Positions 26,130 to 33,437 of a DNA stretch of 64,000 nucleotides are shown here, one piece after another. This stretch comes from Nannocystis sp. (GTDB lineage Bacteria; Myxococcota_A; Polyangia; Nannocystales; Nannocystaceae). The stretch lies in the NCBI GenBank assembly GCA_016712315.1, contig JADJRG010000017.1, positions 558,001 through 622,000 on the forward strand, in the 5' to 3' direction. A model generated the notes under the pieces. That model saw nothing but the letters and a program-made list of their open reading frames with translations, was not told where the DNA came from and searched no databases. Numbering within the stretch: position 1 is the first letter of the stretch; the number at the start of each line of letters is the position of its first letter. Position numbers and translations under genes: made by a program.

Positions 26130-28016
26130 CTACTGCGGGTTGATGACGGCGAGCTTGAGGCCGCCGGGGTAGGCGTAGGAGGTGGCGTCGGAGTAGCCGA
26201 CGCCGACGATGCCGAAGGCCTGCTCGCTCTCGGCGAAGTGGGAGCCGAGGTTGATCTTCCAGTCGGCGACCTCGTAGTTGCCGATGGTGTAGTAGCCGGT
26301 GACGACGACGCCGTCGACGGTGACGTCTGCGCCGCCCTTCTGGCGGATGATCTGGACGTAGTTGAGCGGGTAGTTGCCGGTGCCGGTGGCGAAGGCGTAG
26401 GACGGCAAAAATTGCTCGACGGGGATCATCTGGTACATGGCGGGGTCGCCGGTGCCCGCGCCGCAGGTCTGGCTCTCGAGGTACTGCACCGGCATGAAGG
26501 GCTGGTCGCTCTTGAAGACGAAGGCGACCGAGTTCGGGATCACGATGTCCTTAAACTGGCCCTTCTTGGCGAGCACGATCGGGGTGCCGGGCTGGGCGGG
26601 CTCGGTGGTGACGGTGGTGTTGTCCTCGCCGGCGAAGATCCGCCAGTGGTGCTTCTCGTTGCCGCGCTTGGGCGAGGGGGCGCCGACGTACTCCTTACCC
26701 CAGTAGTCGAGGGGCAGCATCATGTCCTCGACGTGGTCGCAGTAGAGGCAGGAGCTGTTGGGCACGTTGGTGCACTCGGTGGCGCCGACGACCCAGATCG
26801 GCTTGTCGGCCTCGATGATGGTGCCGGAGATGTCGAGGTTGTTGGCGACGCGCACTTGAAGGGTGTCGGCGCGGTTCATGGTGACCTGGCCGGTGGCGTT
26901 GGCGGCGACCGCGGGCACGCCGGCGCCGGCGTTGGTGGCGATCGGCGGGGTCCACTTGACGGTGGTGCCCGGCTGGGTCGCGACGACGTTGAAGTAGCTG
27001 GGGTAGCTGCCGAGGGCGTCGCGCCAGGAGGCGACGATGTAGTTCTGCTTGAGCGCGTACTCAGGCAGGAGCATCGAGGCGTCGTTGGTGAAGATCTGGC
27101 CGAGCGGGCTGTGCTGGTAGGCGATCACCGGGAGGTCGGACTGGATCCGGTAGGAGCCGCCGACGCGCAGCGCGGAGATCTTGTCGATGGTCGCGTTGGT
27201 GAGGGTGAAGGTGGTGGTGCCGCCCGGGGGGATGTTGACGGCGGCGCCTTGCGCCTGCTCGACGTTGGAGTTGGTGGGGGTGAGGTAGAGCTGCACCGCG
27301 GCGGTCTTGCTCTTGGAGATGTTGCCGACGACGACGGAGTCGTTCTCGTTGCTGTAATAATTGTCCATGCGGTTGGCGATGAACGAGCAGCCGATCGAGC
27401 TGGGGTTCTCCTGCACGAGGTCGCAGAGGTTGACGCAGGCGCCGGCGGAGCAGGCCTCTTTGTCGCCGCAGGGGACCGGGGGGAGCCACTCGAGGCCGTC
27501 CTCTGAGCAGGTCTGGAGGTTGTTGTCGTCGGCGCAGGCGATCTGGTTGGGGGTGCAGAGCAGGGCGATGCAGGCGCCGTCCTGGCAGACTTGGCCGGCG
27601 TCGCAGGGGGCCGGCACGTAGTTGATGCAGTCGTCGGCGCAGACGAGCAGGTCGTCGCCTTCACAGGCGCCCGAGGGCTCGCCGGGGGTGCACACGCAGT
27701 CGGGGCCGGTGGTGCTGGTGGTGGGATCGGTGGTCGCGTCGGTGTCGGTGACCGAGGCTTCGCTGGTGGAGGGGTCCGTCTCGCCCGAGCTCGAGGAGCC
27801 CATGGTGGCCGTGCCGCTGTTGGTGTCGGTGGTGGTGCCGGCGCTGGTGGTACCGGCGCTGGTGGTGCCGACGCTGGTGCTGCCGGCGGTGGTTGTGCCG
27901 GAGTTGGAGGTGACGTCGGTGCCGACGGTGTCGGTGGTGGCGCTGTCGTCACCGGTGCAGGCGGCGAGCATGAGCGCGAGGGTGAGGGGGGCGAGCGGGC
28001 GCGTCGGACGATTCAT
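26130..28016 (-). CDS. IgGFc-binding domain lipoprotein, paralog 3 of 4
   Basis: A 628-residue product from ATG 28016, where the signal peptide MNRPTRPLAPLTLALML begins; the lipobox is LAAC followed by TGDD. The frame stays open upstream to 28976 but that extension is an artefact of antisense GC bias inside paralog 4. The tether, Cys-rich segment (CVCTPG, CADDCI, QDGACIALLC) and IgGFc-type domain are in the family order, ending YPGGLKLAVINPQ. Long tracts are nearly identical to paralog 2. The region upstream has only weak promoter-like elements and no ribosome site, and the terminator of paralog 4 lies 64-108 bases upstream, so it should be transcribed on its own. Confidence 0.9.
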   Translation of the reverse strand: MNRPTRPLAPLTLALMLAACTGDDSATTDTVGTDVTSNSGTTTAGSTSVGTTSAGTTSAGTTTDTNSGTATMGSSSSGETDPSTSEASVTDTDATTDPTTSTTGPDCVCTPGEPSGACEGDDLLVCADDCINYVPAPCDAGQVCQDGACIALLCTPNQIACADDNNLQTCSEDGLEWLPPVPCGDKEACSAGACVNLCDLVQENPSSIGCSFIANRMDNYYSNENDSVVVGNISKSKTAAVQLYLTPTNSNVEQAQGAAVNIPPGGTTTFTLTNATIDKISALRVGGSYRIQSDLPVIAYQHSPLGQIFTNDASMLLPEYALKQNYIVASWRDALGSYPSYFNVVATQPGTTVKWTPPIATNAGAGVPAVAANATGQVTMNRADTLQVRVANNLDISGTIIEADKPIWVVGATECTNVPNSSCLYCDHVEDMMLPLDYWGKEYVGAPSPKRGNEKHHWRIFAGEDNTTVTTEPAQPGTPIVLAKKGQFKDIVIPNSVAFVFKSDQPFMPVQYLESQTCGAGTGDPAMYQMIPVEQFLPSYAFATGTGNYPLNYVQIIRQKGGADVTVDGVVVTGYYTIGNYEVADWKINLGSHFAESEQAFGIVGVGYSDATSYAYPGGLKLAVINPQ

Positions 28017-28079
28017 GGGCGCGATAGGAGCACGATCGCGCGCCCGCGGGAAGCGGGAGAGAGGCTCGTGGAACGCGGT

Positions 28080-28124
28080 AAAACGCACCAGCGGGGCCTC
28101 CCCCTGCGAGGCTCCGCTGGTGCG
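28080..28124 (-). terminator. Intrinsic terminator after paralog 4
   Basis: Two 17-base arms (28084-28100 and 28108-28124) pair with one G-T mismatch around a 7-base loop; on the minus strand the hairpin is followed by TTTT (28083-28080). It lies 29 bases past the stop of paralog 4 and is the best intrinsic terminator in the array. Confidence 0.85.
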
Positions 28125-28153
28125 GGTGAAATCGCGCGGGCGGCCGCGAGCGC

Positions 28154-30052
28154 CTACTGCGGGTTGATGACGGCGAGCTTGAGGCCGCCTGGGTAGGCGT
28201 AGGAGGTGACGCCCGTGTAGCCGACGCTGATGATGCCGAAGGGGGTGTCGCTCTCGGCGAAGTGGGAGCCGCTGCTGATCTTCCAATCGGCGACCTCGTA
28301 CTCGCCGACGGTGTAGTAGCCGGTGACGTTGGCGCCGTCGACCTTGACGTCCGCGCCGCCCTTGGGGCGGATCACTTGCACGTAGTCGGGGTTGTAGCCG
28401 GTGCCGGTGGCGAAGGCGTAGGAGCTGAGGAACTGCTCGACGGGGATCATCTGGTACATCGCCGGGTCGCCGGTGCCGGCGCCGCAGTTCTGGCTGGTGA
28501 GGTACTGCACCGGCAAGAAGGGCTTGTCGCTCTTGAAGATGAAGGAGACGCCGTGGGCGATCTCGAGGTCCTTGTACTCGCCCTTCTTGGTGAGCACGAT
28601 CGGGGTGCCGGGCTGGGCCGGCTCGGTGGTGATGGTGGTGTTCTCTTCGCCGGCGAAGACGCGCCAGTAGTGCTTCTCGGAGCTGCGCTTGGGCGAGTGG
28701 GCGCCGACGTACTCCTTGCCCCAATAGTCGAGGGGGAGCATCTGCTCCTCCATGTGGTCGCAGTAGAGGCAGCTCAGGTTGGGGACGTTGGAGCACTCGA
28801 CGGCGCCGACCACCCAGATCGGCTTGTCGGCCTCGACGAAGGTGCCGGAGACGTCGCCGCCGCTGGGGGCGCGCACTTGGAGGGTGTCGAAGCGGCTCAT
28901 CGTGACCTGGCCGGTCTGGTTGGCGTTGACGGCGGGCACGCCGGCGCCGGCGACGGTGGCGGCCGGCGGGGTCCACTTGACGACGGTGTTGTCCTCGATG
29001 GCGATGACGTTGAAGTAGCTGGGGTAGGCGCTGTGCACGTCGCGCCAGGAGGCGATGATGTAGTTCTGCTTGAGCGCGTGCTCGGGGAGCAGCATCGACG
29101 CGTCGTTGGTCGCGACCTGGCCGATCGGCGAGTGCTGGTAGGCGATGGTGGGGATGTTGGACTGGACGCGGTAGGAGCCGCCCTTGCGCAGCTGCGAGAC
29201 CTTGTCCATCGGCGGGTTGGTGAGCGTGAAGGTGGTGGTGCCGCCCGGCGGGATGTTGACGGCGGCGCCTTGGGCTTGCTCGGTGTTGCTGCCGTTGGGG
29301 GTGAAGTAGAGCTGGACCTGCGCCGGGGTGCTCTTGGAGATGTTGCCGACGACGACGCTGTCGTTCTGGCTGGCGTTGAAGTTGTCCATCCGGTTGGCGA
29401 AGAAGGAGCAGCCGATCGAGCTGGGGTTGCTCTGGATCAGGTCGCAGAGGGGGAGGCAGGCGCCGCTGTCACAGCCCTCGGTGGGGGCGCACGGCACGGG
29501 CTCGCCATAGCTCTCGCCCTGGCTGTCGCAGACCTTGTAGCTGTTGGCGTCGTTGCACGACTTGCTGTCGGGGACGCAGAGCTGGCTGGTGCACTCGCCG
29601 CCCTTGCAGGTCTGGCCGGCGCCGCAGGGCTTGCCGGTGGTGCCGAGGCAGTCGTCGGCGCAGACTTGGAGGTCGTCGCCTTCACACTCGCCGGTGGGCT
29701 CTCCGGGGGTGCAGACGCAGGCCTCGGTGGTGGAGGGATCGGTGGTGGAGGTGGTGGGATCCGTGGAGGGATCGGTGGTGGAGGTGACGCCGGTGTCAGT
29801 GGTGGTGGCGTCGGTGGTGGCGCTGGTGCTCGCGTCGGAGTCGGTGCCGGTGCCGGTCTCGGAGGTGGCGGTGGTGGTCGACGAGGCGGTGGTGGTCGAC
29901 GAGGCGGTGGTGGTCGACGAGGCGGTGGTCGTCGGGTTGTTGCTGGTGTTGGAGGTGTCGGTGCCGGCGCCGTCATCGCCGCTGCACGCGAGCGCGGGGG
30001 CGAGGGCGAGCAGGGCGAGGGCGCGGGGCGAGATCATGCCAAGGTGTTGCAT
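28154..30052 (-). CDS. IgGFc-binding domain lipoprotein, paralog 4 of 4
   Basis: A 632-residue product with lipobox ALAC followed by SGDD, a Thr/Ser/Ala tether (about 30-115, with an 18-base repeat), a Cys-rich segment (CVCTPGEPTG, CADDCLG, CKGGECTSQLC) and the IgGFc-binding-type domain ending YPGGLKLAVINPQ. It is closer to paralogs 2 and 3 than to paralog 1. Start is ATG 30052 or ATG 30037, both before the signal peptide; the promoter position favours 30052. It is the first gene of the array in the direction of transcription and is followed by a strong terminator, so each copy seems to be its own transcription unit. Confidence 0.9.
   Translation of the reverse strand: MQHLGMISPRALALLALAPALACSGDDGAGTDTSNTSNNPTTTASSTTTASSTTTASSTTTATSETGTGTDSDASTSATTDATTTDTGVTSTTDPSTDPTTSTTDPSTTEACVCTPGEPTGECEGDDLQVCADDCLGTTGKPCGAGQTCKGGECTSQLCVPDSKSCNDANSYKVCDSQGESYGEPVPCAPTEGCDSGACLPLCDLIQSNPSSIGCSFFANRMDNFNASQNDSVVVGNISKSTPAQVQLYFTPNGSNTEQAQGAAVNIPPGGTTTFTLTNPPMDKVSQLRKGGSYRVQSNIPTIAYQHSPIGQVATNDASMLLPEHALKQNYIIASWRDVHSAYPSYFNVIAIEDNTVVKWTPPAATVAGAGVPAVNANQTGQVTMSRFDTLQVRAPSGGDVSGTFVEADKPIWVVGAVECSNVPNLSCLYCDHMEEQMLPLDYWGKEYVGAHSPKRSSEKHYWRVFAGEENTTITTEPAQPGTPIVLTKKGEYKDLEIAHGVSFIFKSDKPFLPVQYLTSQNCGAGTGDPAMYQMIPVEQFLSSYAFATGTGYNPDYVQVIRPKGGADVKVDGANVTGYYTVGEYEVADWKISSGSHFAESDTPFGIISVGYTGVTSYAYPGGLKLAVINPQ
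29871..29930 (-). repeat. 18-base tandem repeat in tether of paralog 4
   Basis: Three perfect copies of GTGGTGGTCGACGAGGCG plus a partial fourth encode Ala-Ser-Ser-Thr-Thr-Thr units in the lipoprotein tether. The unit keeps the reading frame. Confidence 0.9.
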
Positions 30053-30058
30053 GGGCGG

Positions 30059-30087
30059 ATTCGACCATGGTCCGCGCGCCGCGACAA
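30059..30087 (-). promoter_or_regulatory. Candidate promoter of paralog 4, leaderless layout
   Basis: On the minus strand TTGTCG (30087-30082), 17 bases, TCGAAT (30064-30059), six bases, ATG 30052. No ribosome site precedes the ATG. Confidence 0.45.
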
Positions 30088-30137
30088 GCGAGGAGTGCAG
30101 GTTGGGTCTGTAAAAAAATTGAAGGCGCAGACCCCCA

Positions 30138-30962
30138 CTAGCGGGCGCGGCGCGCCGCTTGGCGGGCTCGGCCCTTGGCTTCGAGGTGGGCGCGTAGACG
30201 GCCAGCGCTGCCCGGGAAGAGGGCGGCGAGGCGGGCCATCCAGGCGCGTGAGGGAGGCATGGCGAGCTCGATGGGGCGACGGGGGAGGACGCGGGTGAGG
30301 ATGGCTTGGGTGACCTCCTCCACGGTGAGCGGCCGCGGGCCGCTGAAGGTGAGCGCGGCCTCGTCGTAGGCGACTTGGAGATCGAGCATGGGGGTCTGCA
30401 CGGCGTCGGGGCAGAGCACGGTGACGGCGACGCCGCTGGCGGCGAGCTCTTGGGCGAGCGCGAGCGAGAAGCCGCGGACGCCGTGCTTGGCGGCGCTGTA
30501 GAGGGCGATGCCAGGGACGGCGGCGATGCCGGCGAGGGAGGCGATGTTGATGATGTGCCCGCTGCGGCGCGGGACCATGTGACGCGCGGCGATCGTGGCG
30601 CCGTGGATCACGCCCTTGAGGTTGATGTCGAGGTGCTCGTCGATCTGCGCGGGGTCTTGGTCGAGGATCCAGCCGGGGCGGAGATAGCCGGCGACGTTGA
30701 GGTGGAGGTCGATCGCGCCGAAGCGGGCGATCGCGGCGTCGTAGGTGGTGCGCCAGGCCTCGGGATCGCGGACGTCGAGGGCGGCGAGCTCGCTGCGATC
30801 GGCGGGCCAGGCGTGATCGTGGGCGCGCGCGCGGAGGCGATCGTGCGCGATGTCGGTGGCGAAGACGCGGTGGCCAGGTTTTTTTAGGAAAGTGTCGGCG
30901 AGGTGGGCGCCGATGCCGCTGGCGGCGCCGGTGAGGAAGATCCGCTGGGGAGGAGTGGCCAT
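30138..30962 (-). CDS. Short-chain dehydrogenase/reductase (SDR)
   Basis: A 274-residue classical SDR: cofactor motif TGAASGIG near the N-terminus, an LNVAG structural motif, and the catalytic Tyr-Lys pair in YSAAK with an upstream Ser. The C-terminal extension is longer than in minimal SDRs and may contact membrane or substrate. The substrate is unknown; the ATDIAHDRL stretch after the second beta strand is compatible with either NAD or NADP. Start ATG 30962 sits where transcription is predicted to begin. Extension to 31040 has no similarity. It is divergent from the small membrane protein gene (43 bases apart). Confidence 0.92.
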   Translation of the reverse strand: MATPPQRIFLTGAASGIGAHLADTFLKKPGHRVFATDIAHDRLRARAHDHAWPADRSELAALDVRDPEAWRTTYDAAIARFGAIDLHLNVAGYLRPGWILDQDPAQIDEHLDINLKGVIHGATIAARHMVPRRSGHIINIASLAGIAAVPGIALYSAAKHGVRGFSLALAQELAASGVAVTVLCPDAVQTPMLDLQVAYDEAALTFSGPRPLTVEEVTQAILTRVLPRRPIELAMPPSRAWMARLAALFPGSAGRLRAHLEAKGRARQAARRAR

Positions 30963-30967
30963 GGGCG

Positions 30968-30996
30968 ACTTTACTCGGCGGCGGCGGCCGTGACAC
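30968..30996 (-). promoter_or_regulatory. Candidate promoter of SDR gene, near-leaderless
   Basis: On the minus strand GTGTCA (30996-30991), 17 bases, TAAAGT (30973-30968), then five bases to ATG 30962. The -10 is good and no ribosome site is present. Confidence 0.5.
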
Positions 30997-31005
30997 CATG
31001 CGGGG

Positions 31006-31302
31006 GTGCGTCGAATCGCTGGGTACCTGCTCCTGATCATCTCTGGGTTTATCGCGTATCAGGGCTTCTCGAACGCGCAGCCGGACCCGCACACGGAGGG
31101 CCTCGCCCGCGATCTGGTGTGCGCCGGGATCGACGGCTGCTCGCTGAAAGGGGAGCAGTGGAACGCGCGCGAGACGAGCATCACGGCCCGTCGTTACCAA
31201 TGGGCGACCAGCGCGGGGCCGGTGGTGGTCCGCTGTGAGCGGGAGTACCTGTTCGCGGGCAACTGGGCTTGTACGCGCTCGCAGGGGGAGATCGGGCGCT
31301 AA
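31006..31302 (+). CDS. Small membrane-anchored protein of unknown function
   Basis: A 98-residue protein from GTG 31006. A single hydrophobic segment (about 5-24, IAGYLLLIISGFIAYQG) looks like an uncleaved anchor or signal peptide, followed by a soluble part with four Cys (DLVCAGIDGC, VVVRC, NWACTRS) that could form disulfides outside the cytoplasm. No family recognised. The stop overlaps the convergent glycerophosphodiesterase stop by four bases. Coding character and the clean signal-like start support it as real; a nearby ATG at 30998 is in another frame. Confidence 0.65.
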   Translation: MRRIAGYLLLIISGFIAYQGFSNAQPDPHTEGLARDLVCAGIDGCSLKGEQWNARETSITARRYQWATSAGPVVVRCEREYLFAGNWACTRSQGEIGR

Positions 31303-32111
31303 CTCGTCGGCCGCGCTGAGGGGGCGGCGAGCAGGGGGAGCAGGCGGTCGGGGCGGTCGGTGACGATGCCGTCGACGCCGAGATCGATGAGGCGACGGAG
31401 CTCGGCGGGGTCGTCGATGGTCCAGGCGTGCACGTGCAGGCGGTGGCGGTGGGCGGCCTCGAGGAAGCGCGGGCTGATGACGGTGAGCGGGCCCTGGGTG
31501 ACCGGGACTTGGAAGGCGTCGTAGGCGGGGCGCGGGTGCGGGAGGCGGAGGCGAGCGGCGAGCCAAAAAGAAAAGACCTCGCGGGCGCCGGCGGAGGTGG
31601 CGACGCGGCCGCGGCTGAGGGCGCGGAACTGTTCGACGACGTGGCTGTGCTCGGAGGCGACGAGCACGCGCTCGTGGACGCGGTGGTGGTCGATGAAGGC
31701 CCAGACGGCGCGGACGGTGGTCGGGTCGGGGGACTTGATCTCGAGGTTGACGCGGACGTGGGGATCGAGGGCGAGCAGGGACTCTAAGGTGGGGACGACG
31801 ACACCGGCGCCGCGATGAGGGAAGGTGCGGCCGCCGTCGAGGGTGAAGTTGTAGGCGGCGTCGACGCGCTGGAGCTCAGCGAGGGTGTACTGAAGGACAG
31901 GTCCGCGGGCGTCGGTGGTGCGATCGAGGGTGGGGTCGTGGAGGGTGACGAGGGCGCCGTCGCGGGTGCGGTGGAGGTCGGTCTCGATGTGGGTTGCGCC
32001 GAGATCGATGGCGTTTTGGAAGGCGAGCAGGGTGTTCTCTGGCCACAAGCCGGCGCCGCCGCGGTGCGCGAAGGCGAGCGGGCGCGGGCCGGCGAGGTAG
32101 GGGCGATCCAT
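31299..32111 (-). CDS. Glycerophosphodiester phosphodiesterase
   Basis: A 270-residue GDPD of the cytoplasmic UgpQ type: AHRGGAGLWPENT carries the catalytic His and the metal-binding Glu, HIETDLHRTRDGALVTLHD carries the second His and acidic metal ligands, and a late VNLEIK segment completes the barrel site. It cleaves glycerophosphodiesters to glycerol 3-phosphate and an alcohol, in phospholipid turnover. No signal peptide. It lies 12 bases downstream of the PmbA gene in the same direction and may be co-transcribed with it. Confidence 0.94.
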   Translation of the reverse strand: MDRPYLAGPRPLAFAHRGGAGLWPENTLLAFQNAIDLGATHIETDLHRTRDGALVTLHDPTLDRTTDARGPVLQYTLAELQRVDAAYNFTLDGGRTFPHRGAGVVVPTLESLLALDPHVRVNLEIKSPDPTTVRAVWAFIDHHRVHERVLVASEHSHVVEQFRALSRGRVATSAGAREVFSFWLAARLRLPHPRPAYDAFQVPVTQGPLTVISPRFLEAAHRHRLHVHAWTIDDPAELRRLIDLGVDGIVTDRPDRLLPLLAAPSARPTS

Positions 32112-32123
32112 CGAACGAGGCGG

Positions 32124-33437
32124 CTAGGCGCCGCTGAACTGGACGCCCTCGAAGACGAGGGAGGGGGCGCGCAGGCTGCTGTAGGGGTAAGGGTCGTCGC
32201 CGAGCTGGACGAGGTGGCGGAAGAGATCGGCGAGGTTGCCGGTGACGTTCATCTCGCCGATCGGCGCGCCGATGGCGCCGCCCTCGATGACGTGGCCGCG
32301 CAGGCCGAGGGAGAAGTCGCCGGTGGTGGCGTCGCTGTTGCCGCCGAGCCAGGAGGTGACGTAGATCCCGCGATCGGCGGCGCGGAGCAGCTCAGCGAGG
32401 GAGGCGGCGCCAGGGGTGACGACGCGGTTGGAGGCGGAGCCGGTGGTGGGCGCCATACCGAGCTTGCGGCCGTAGTAGGTGTCGACGTAGAGGTTTTTTA
32501 AGGCGCCGGCCTCGATGATCGGCAGGGGGCGGGCGGAGATCCCCTCGCCGTCGAAGTGGCGCGAGGCGAGGGCGCGGGGGATCAGGGGGTCGTCGTAGAT
32601 GGTGAGCAGCTCGCCGAAGAGGGGCTGGCCGAGCTTGCCGGCGTAGAAGGAGCGGCCCTGCTGGATCGCGGCGGCGCTGGCGGGGCCGAGCAGGCGGGAG
32701 ATCAAGGAGACGGCGGCCTGGTGATCGACGACCATGGTGGCGCGTACGCTGGGCAGCTTGGTCGAGCCGAGGCGGGAGAGCGCGCGGGCCTGGGCCTCCT
32801 CGGCGACGGCGGCGGGCGGCGGCAGGCCCTGGAGGTAGCGGCCGACGACGTAGTGCGAGCCTTCGGGGCGCTTGTCCTCGCCCTCGCGCACCGTGACGCT
32901 GGCAGAGTAGCCGACGTAGGAGCCGTCCCACGCGCCGCGGAAGCCGTTGGAGGAGGCGCTGGCGCCTTCGCTCTCGCTGGTGAAGACGCCGCTCTCGACG
33001 GCGATGACGCGCTTGTCGCGGCTGGCGACGCGGTCGAGCTCGGCGCACCACTCGATCCGCTGCTCGCGGCTGAGGCCGGCGAGGGCCGGATCGACGCGGT
33101 CGAGCTCGGCGGTGGGGCGACCGGCGAAGAGGGCTGGATCGGGGATCTTGCGGTGTGGATCGGGCTGGAGGGCGCGGGTGAGCTGGACGGCGTCGCGGAT
33201 GAAGGCGCGCAGGCGCTCGGGGCGGAGGTCGGTGGTGCTGTGGTTGGAGTAGCGACCGTCGACGTAGACGCTGACGCCGAGGCCGCAGGAGGTGCTCTCC
33301 TGGACCTTCTCGAGGCGGCCGGCGTGGAAGCCGTGGTCGACGGAGCGGGTGCGAGAGAGGGCGGCCCAGGCGCCATCGGCGCCGGCCTCGCGGGCGAGGG
33401 CGACGGCGGCCTCTGCTTGTTGTAGGAGCTCAGACAT
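32124..33437 (-). CDS. pmbA: PmbA/TldE-type subunit of a TldD/TldE metalloprotease
   Basis: A 437-residue member of the TldD/PmbA family. It lacks the HExxxH metal site, as expected for the TldE/PmbA partner, and carries the family C-terminal region (GLRGHVIEGGAIGAPIGEMNVTG and following). In E. coli TldD and TldE form a heterodimeric protease that trims unfolded peptides such as microcin B17. The start is ATG 33437 with GGAGG five bases upstream; that ribosome site is made of the last codons of tldD, and the two genes overlap by 8 bases, so expression should be coupled. No signal peptide is present, in contrast to the upstream TldD. Confidence 0.92.
   Translation of the reverse strand: MSELLQQAEAAVALAREAGADGAWAALSRTRSVDHGFHAGRLEKVQESTSCGLGVSVYVDGRYSNHSTTDLRPERLRAFIRDAVQLTRALQPDPHRKIPDPALFAGRPTAELDRVDPALAGLSREQRIEWCAELDRVASRDKRVIAVESGVFTSESEGASASSNGFRGAWDGSYVGYSASVTVREGEDKRPEGSHYVVGRYLQGLPPPAAVAEEAQARALSRLGSTKLPSVRATMVVDHQAAVSLISRLLGPASAAAIQQGRSFYAGKLGQPLFGELLTIYDDPLIPRALASRHFDGEGISARPLPIIEAGALKNLYVDTYYGRKLGMAPTTGSASNRVVTPGAASLAELLRAADRGIYVTSWLGGNSDATTGDFSLGLRGHVIEGGAIGAPIGEMNVTGNLADLFRHLVQLGDDPYPYSSLRAPSLVFEGVQFSGA

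Noticed and set aside
28017..28976. Open extension of IgGFc paralog 3 upstream of ATG 28016 (320 extra codons)
   Set aside because: It reads Arg/Pro/His-rich sequence, lies inside paralog 4 in another frame, and crosses the terminator hairpin at 28084-28124; the signal peptide begins at 28016.
28262..30298. Long plus-strand open frame of 678 codons across IgGFc paralog 4
   Set aside because: It is antisense to a well-supported gene, Gly/Val/Asp-rich, and matches the mirror-codon pattern expected from extreme third-position GC.
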